64,000 nucleotides of DNA from contig NZ_SUTJ01000002.1 in NCBI RefSeq assembly GCF_015062915.1, positions 62,001 through 126,000 on the forward strand, in the 5' to 3' direction. Made by a program: the position numbers and the translations under genes. Source of the DNA: Methanobrevibacter thaueri. Lineage in GTDB: Archaea; Methanobacteriota; Methanobacteria; Methanobacteriales; Methanobacteriaceae. Below the pieces are notes generated by a model. That model ran no database searches. It saw only the letters and a list, made by a program, of their open reading frames with translations, and was not told the origin of the DNA. This document shows, in pieces, positions 61,601 to 64,000 of the stretch. The stretch's first letter is position 1. Every line of letters starts with the position of its first letter.

Positions 61601-64000
61601 GCAGGCAGGTATTTGTCATCGCCGTTATAGGTTACTTTAACATCATAGTCACCAACTGGAACGCCAGGAACGATTATTTCGTTTTCTCCACCAGCAATAG
61701 GTACAGTTCTTGTGATATTACCAATGGTTACTGTCACATTACCGGTTGCGTCTTCAGGAACGGTCACCTTAATCACTGCAGGATCACCGACAGTGATGTT
61801 GTCTGCACTAGCTGAGATTTCGGCATCAGCAACTTTATTTACAAGCAGTTTGACTGTATCGTTGACGCTTTGGAGATATTTGTCATTTTCTAAGTAAGTT
61901 ACGTTAATGTCATATGTGCCGTTAGCTAGTCCGTTGATTCTGAGTTGGCCTACACCGTTTGTCAATGCCACGCTGTAGTTCATGCCATCCACATTAACGA
62001 TAGCAGTACCGTTAAAGTCACTTGGACCGGTAATGTCTATTACTGCAGTTTCATTTACATTGATTGGGTCTGCAGTCACATTTACGCTTGAGGCACGTTT
62101 TGTGATATTGAATGAAACAGTCGAACTGTTTCCATAATACTTATCATTTTCATATACTGTAGCTGTAACTGTATATTCACCAGCAGGGAGTTTAGTTGTA
62201 TCAATAACAACCTTGCCGTCTACAACTGGATATTCTTTGCCGTTGATTGTCACGACAGCTGCAGTGTTGTTTGTCAAGGTTATTTCGAAGTCATCTCCAA
62301 CGTAGTGAGTTGGAACCTCATCGACTTTCACTGTTGAGTTATGCTTGATTACAGTAAACATTGTTGAATTTGAAGCGGCAGTGTAGTAATCGTTTTCAGC
62401 GACTTCAGCAGTAATAGTGTAGTTTCCAGCAACAGTGCCGTTGAAGCTGTATACTCCGTCAACAGGAGTGATTTCAACACCATTCACTTTAACAACTAAT
62501 GTAGAATTACTGTTTGTAGTGACTGTGAATGTCAGGTTATTGTCGATTTCAATAATGTTTTCCGCTGTGATAATCACTGTAGCGGTTGTCTTATTGACCA
62601 CATTGAATTCAGCGCTTGTTGCATTCACTGGGTTGTACTTGTCATCGCCAGTGAAGTAAGCTTTAGCGGTGTATGTGCCGACAGGCAATGTCACATTCAA
62701 TTGAGCAACCTTATTAACAATAGGGACTGTGTAGTTGTGTCCGCCAACTTCGATAATGACGGATCCACTTGTTACGTTGCCCATTGTCACTGTGATTGTA
62801 GCGTTCTTGCCGATGACAACATCAACATCAGGAACGGCAACACTATCGATTGTAGCATTGTGTTTGATGATATCAAACTCTTTTGTTGTAGCGTTAGCAT
62901 AGTACTTGTCGTTTTCAGCGATTGTAGCGGTTACAATGTAGTGTCCGGCAGGCAATTCTGCAGTATTTACATTGACCATGCCGTCAACAACAGCATACTC
63001 TTTACCGTTGATTGTTACAACAGCAGCAGTATTGTTTGTAATTGTGATTGGGAAGTCAGATTCAATCTCATATACTGAACCAACATCAATAGCTACAGTG
63101 GAGTTATGCTTGATCACTGTGAATGCTGTGGAGTTAGCTGCAGCAGTGTAGTAATCGTTTTCAGCAACCTCAGCAGTTATAGTGTAGTTTCCTGCAACGG
63201 TTCCGTTGAATCTGTATTTGTCATCTGCACCTTTAACAACTTCAACACCGTTCACTTTAACGACCAGTGTAGCGTTACTGTTAGTTGTGACTGTGAAAGT
63301 CAAGTTATTGTCGATTTCAATGATGTTATCAGCTGTAATGACCACAGTAGCAACTGTCTTGTTGATTACGTGGAATGCATCGCTTTGAGCATTGGTATCA
63401 TTGTACTTGTCATCACCTGGGTAGTATACTTTAGCAGTGTAGTCGCCGGCAGGTAATGTAACTGTTAAAGTTGCCACTCCTTCTTTGATAGGTACAGTGT
63501 AGTTAAGTCCATTTACTTCAATTAGGACACTGCCGGTTTCAGCATTGGCCATGGTAACTGTTATTGTGGTATTATGACCGTCCACTGCAGTTACAGGAGT
63601 TACAACGATGCTTTCGATTTCGCTTGCATGTTTGTAAACAGTGAATGCTGTGGAGTTTTCAGCAGCAGTGTAGTAATCGTTTTCAGCAACCTCAGCAGTT
63701 ATAGTGTAGTTTCCTGCAACAGTGCCGTTGAAGCTGTATACTCCGTCAACAGGAGTGATTTCAACGCCGTTCACTTTAACAACTAATGTAGCATTGCTGT
63801 TGGTAGTCACTGTGAAAGTCAGGTTGTTGTCGATTTCAATGATGCTGTCTGCTGTGATAATCACTGTAGAGGTTGTCTTATTGACCACATTGAATTCAGC
63901 GCTTGTTGCGTTTACTGGGTTGTACTTGTCATCACCTAAGTAGTATGCTTTGGCTGTGTATGTGCCGACAGGCAGTGTCACGTTCAATTGAGCAACCTTA
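58696..64000 (-). CDS. Second giant adhesin-like protein, C-terminal part (N-terminus beyond right edge)
   Basis: The minus-strand frame is open to the right edge, so at least 1,767 codons are present and the true start lies outside; no start or signal peptide is visible. The N-terminal part of what is seen has three-domain Ig-like units of about 255 residues like those in the first giant protein (anchors at 62339 and 63104). A duplicated four-domain block follows (period 1,044 bases), then single Ig-like domains, and the 254-residue Lys-rich C-terminal module starting RGWNSPYDY. Two stop codons in a row end the gene. No C-terminal membrane helix. By its similarity to the first protein it is probably exported and wall-bound. 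Confidence 0.9.
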   Translation of the reverse strand, partial: KVAQLNVTLPVGTYTAKAYYLGDDKYNPVNATSAEFNVVNKTTSTVIITADSIIEIDNNLTFTVTTNSNATLVVKVNGVEITPVDGVYSFNGTVAGNYTITAEVAENDYYTAAENSTAFTVYKHASEIESIVVTPVTAVDGHNTTITVTMANAETGSVLIEVNGLNYTVPIKEGVATLTVTLPAGDYTAKVYYPGDDKYNDTNAQSDAFHVINKTVATVVITADNIIEIDNNLTFTVTTNSNATLVVKVNGVEVVKGADDKYRFNGTVAGNYTITAEVAENDYYTAAANSTAFTVIKHNSTVAIDVGSVYEIESDFPITITNNTAAVVTINGKEYAVVDGMVNVNTAELPAGHYIVTATIAENDKYYANATTKEFDIIKHNATIDSVAVPDVDVVIGKNATITVTMGNVTSGSVIIEVGGHNYTVPIVNKVAQLNVTLPVGTYTAKAYFTGDDKYNPVNATSAEFNVVNKTTATVIITAENIIEIDNNLTFTVTTNSNSTLVVKVNGVEITPVDGVYSFNGTVAGNYTITAEVAENDYYTAASNSTMFTVIKHNSTVKVDEVPTHYVGDDFEITLTNNTAAVVTINGKEYPVVDGKVVIDTTKLPAGEYTVTATVYENDKYYGNSSTVSFNITKRASSVNVTADPINVNETAVIDITGPSDFNGTAIVNVDGMNYSVALTNGVGQLRINGLANGTYDINVTYLENDKYLQSVNDTVKLLVNKVADAEISASADNITVGDPAVIKVTVPEDATGNVTVTIGNITRTVPIAGGENEIIVPGVPVGDYDVKVTYNGDDKYLPANTTTPLSVKPAETDPADIKVVDQGNGTVVVVVPKDATGNVTITINGTNYTAPVVNGTATFDLTNETPETYDITATYSGDENYTSAATNGTVTIPKHPTPMSIEVNATVVGNVTKVIVSVPENVTGNVTVEIDGKTYSVKPVDGKAVFEIEGLTAGNKTVVASYAGDDSYLANSTTAQFKVDKVASSVNVTGDVIKVDETATIVIAGPSDYNGTAVVTIDGKDYSVNVTNGAGQLKVDGLANGTYDVKVTLLENDKYLSSSNDTAKVIVNKVEDAEVTASADDITVGDPAVIKVTVPEDATGNVTVTIGNITRTVPIKGGENEIIVPGVPVGDHEVKVTYNGDDKYLPANTTTSLTVKPIETSPDDIKVIDQGNGTVVVVVPANATGNVTLNVNGNNYTAPVVNGTATFDLTDVAPGTYDVTATYSGDENHTAQSTDGKVTIPKYSTPMSIEVGDGKVGETIEVTVNVPENATGKVTVEVNGKTYTKEIADGKAVFEVTGLLSGNKTVTATYDGDDSYLANSTTANFTVNKNPAPISVEVDNSTAGQATVTVTLPDDATGYVIVNVDGVDYGINLTEGDKSVTIPIKGSGEYTAVVTYLGDEKYLGNSTEKDFNASSSKVPPNIAAEVENVPVGEDVQVKVTIPEGGEGNVTVTVDNKTVTVHVTGGENIITIPGVSEGTHDVNISYSGNDQYEPQDITKSVTVFRSINAENITRGWNSPYDYKAEFLDKTGHVLENTEVQFIVNGKTYTVKTDSQGIAYLDTSKLPVGKYDVTIINPVTGEQVNRTTTIVKRLLENKDITMDFRDGTYYSVLAIGDDGKPVGEGEFVDIYVNTIHYSCRTDKDGYARLQLNLNPKTYTITAEYKLTKVSNKLVIKQTLKLVKKTVKVKKGKKLVLKAKLKWSNGKAIKGKKIVFKFKGKKYTAKTNSKGIAKVTIKKKVTKKLKKGKKYKYSATYVSNTVKGKVKVK
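60015..62100 (-). repeat. Duplicated four-domain Ig-like block (1,044-bp period)
   Basis: A conserved stretch containing CACTGCAGGATCACCGACAG recurs with its GGAT at 60737 and 61781, exactly 1,044 bases (348 codons) apart. The repeated block holds the same order of domains twice: VDETA/VNETA, GDPAVIKVTVPEDATGNVTV, DQGNGTVVVVVP and PMSIEV. Edges are approximate. Confidence 0.8.

Noticed and set aside
38966..64000. Prophage or integrative element carrying the giant genes
   Set aside because: No integrase, phage structural gene, tRNA attachment site or direct repeats bounding the block were found; domains match resident surface proteins of this genus.

Overview
The window looks like a chromosome segment from a gut methanogen of the Methanobacteriales, most likely Methanobrevibacter. 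The support is AT-rich DNA, archaeal information-processing genes (Spt5, SecE, P0/L12 stalk, TFE, Pelota, Cdc48), a methanogenesis marker protein, archaeosine synthesis, MraY- and MurG-like enzymes fitting pseudomurein synthesis, and giant adhesin-like surface proteins typical of this genus. Species cannot be fixed from the sequence alone.

Layout. 1-506: start of an adhesin-like gene running off the left edge. 798-5615 (minus): ftsZ, secE, spt5, rpl11, rpl1, rpl10 and rpl12, the conserved archaeal stalk operon. 5734-10548: a pyruvate-kinase-C-like protein, a CofE-like ligase, and a nucleotide-sugar dehydratase/aminotransferase pair for surface glycans. 10749-13972: TFE, an HD protein, an ArcS-type archaeosine synthase, an Fe-S assembly factor, tRNA-Ile(GAT) and an ACT regulator. 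13966-20133: HypC, an FAD oxidoreductase, MurG-like and MraY-like enzymes (the MurG-like one apparently starting at ATT), Pelota and TyrA. 20447-29930: Cdc48/VAT, an exonuclease, methanogenesis marker 8, ThiC, DNA ligase, a queuosine-precursor-type transporter, an OB-fold protein and a GlmM paralogue. 30069-34799 (minus): a tight operon of a GlmU-like enzyme, gamma carbonic anhydrase, HisC, a radical-SAM activase and an ASCH-TPR fusion. 34957-38669: rubredoxin, a probable DUF4012 membrane protein, a second GlmM paralogue and archaeal phosphoglycerate mutase.

The right 40% is dominated by two adhesin-like genes on the minus strand, separated only by a DUF92 membrane-protein gene. The complete one (38966-57499) codes about 6,160-6,177 residues: signal peptide, a beta-helix, a short non-helix spacer, a second beta-helix, a long array of Ig-like domains and a lysine-rich C-terminal module. 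The other (58696 to the right edge) is cut at its N-terminus and carries the same kinds of Ig-like domains and almost the same C-terminal module. Their internal periods (about 161 aa in the beta-helix, 257 aa in the first Ig array, 348 aa in the second) can be measured directly, and some repeats are shuffled as if by gene conversion.

Taken together, much of the window builds or decorates the cell envelope: two GlmM paralogues and a GlmU-like enzyme for UDP-GlcNAc-type precursors, MraY/MurG-like lipid-linked assembly, a 4,6-dehydratase/aminotransferase pair for modified sugars, and sequon-dense adhesins. Other items worth a look are stop codons lying inside terminator-like hairpins, a pair of covarying hairpins downstream of cdc48, and palindromes upstream of rpl1, tRNA-Ile and cdc48.
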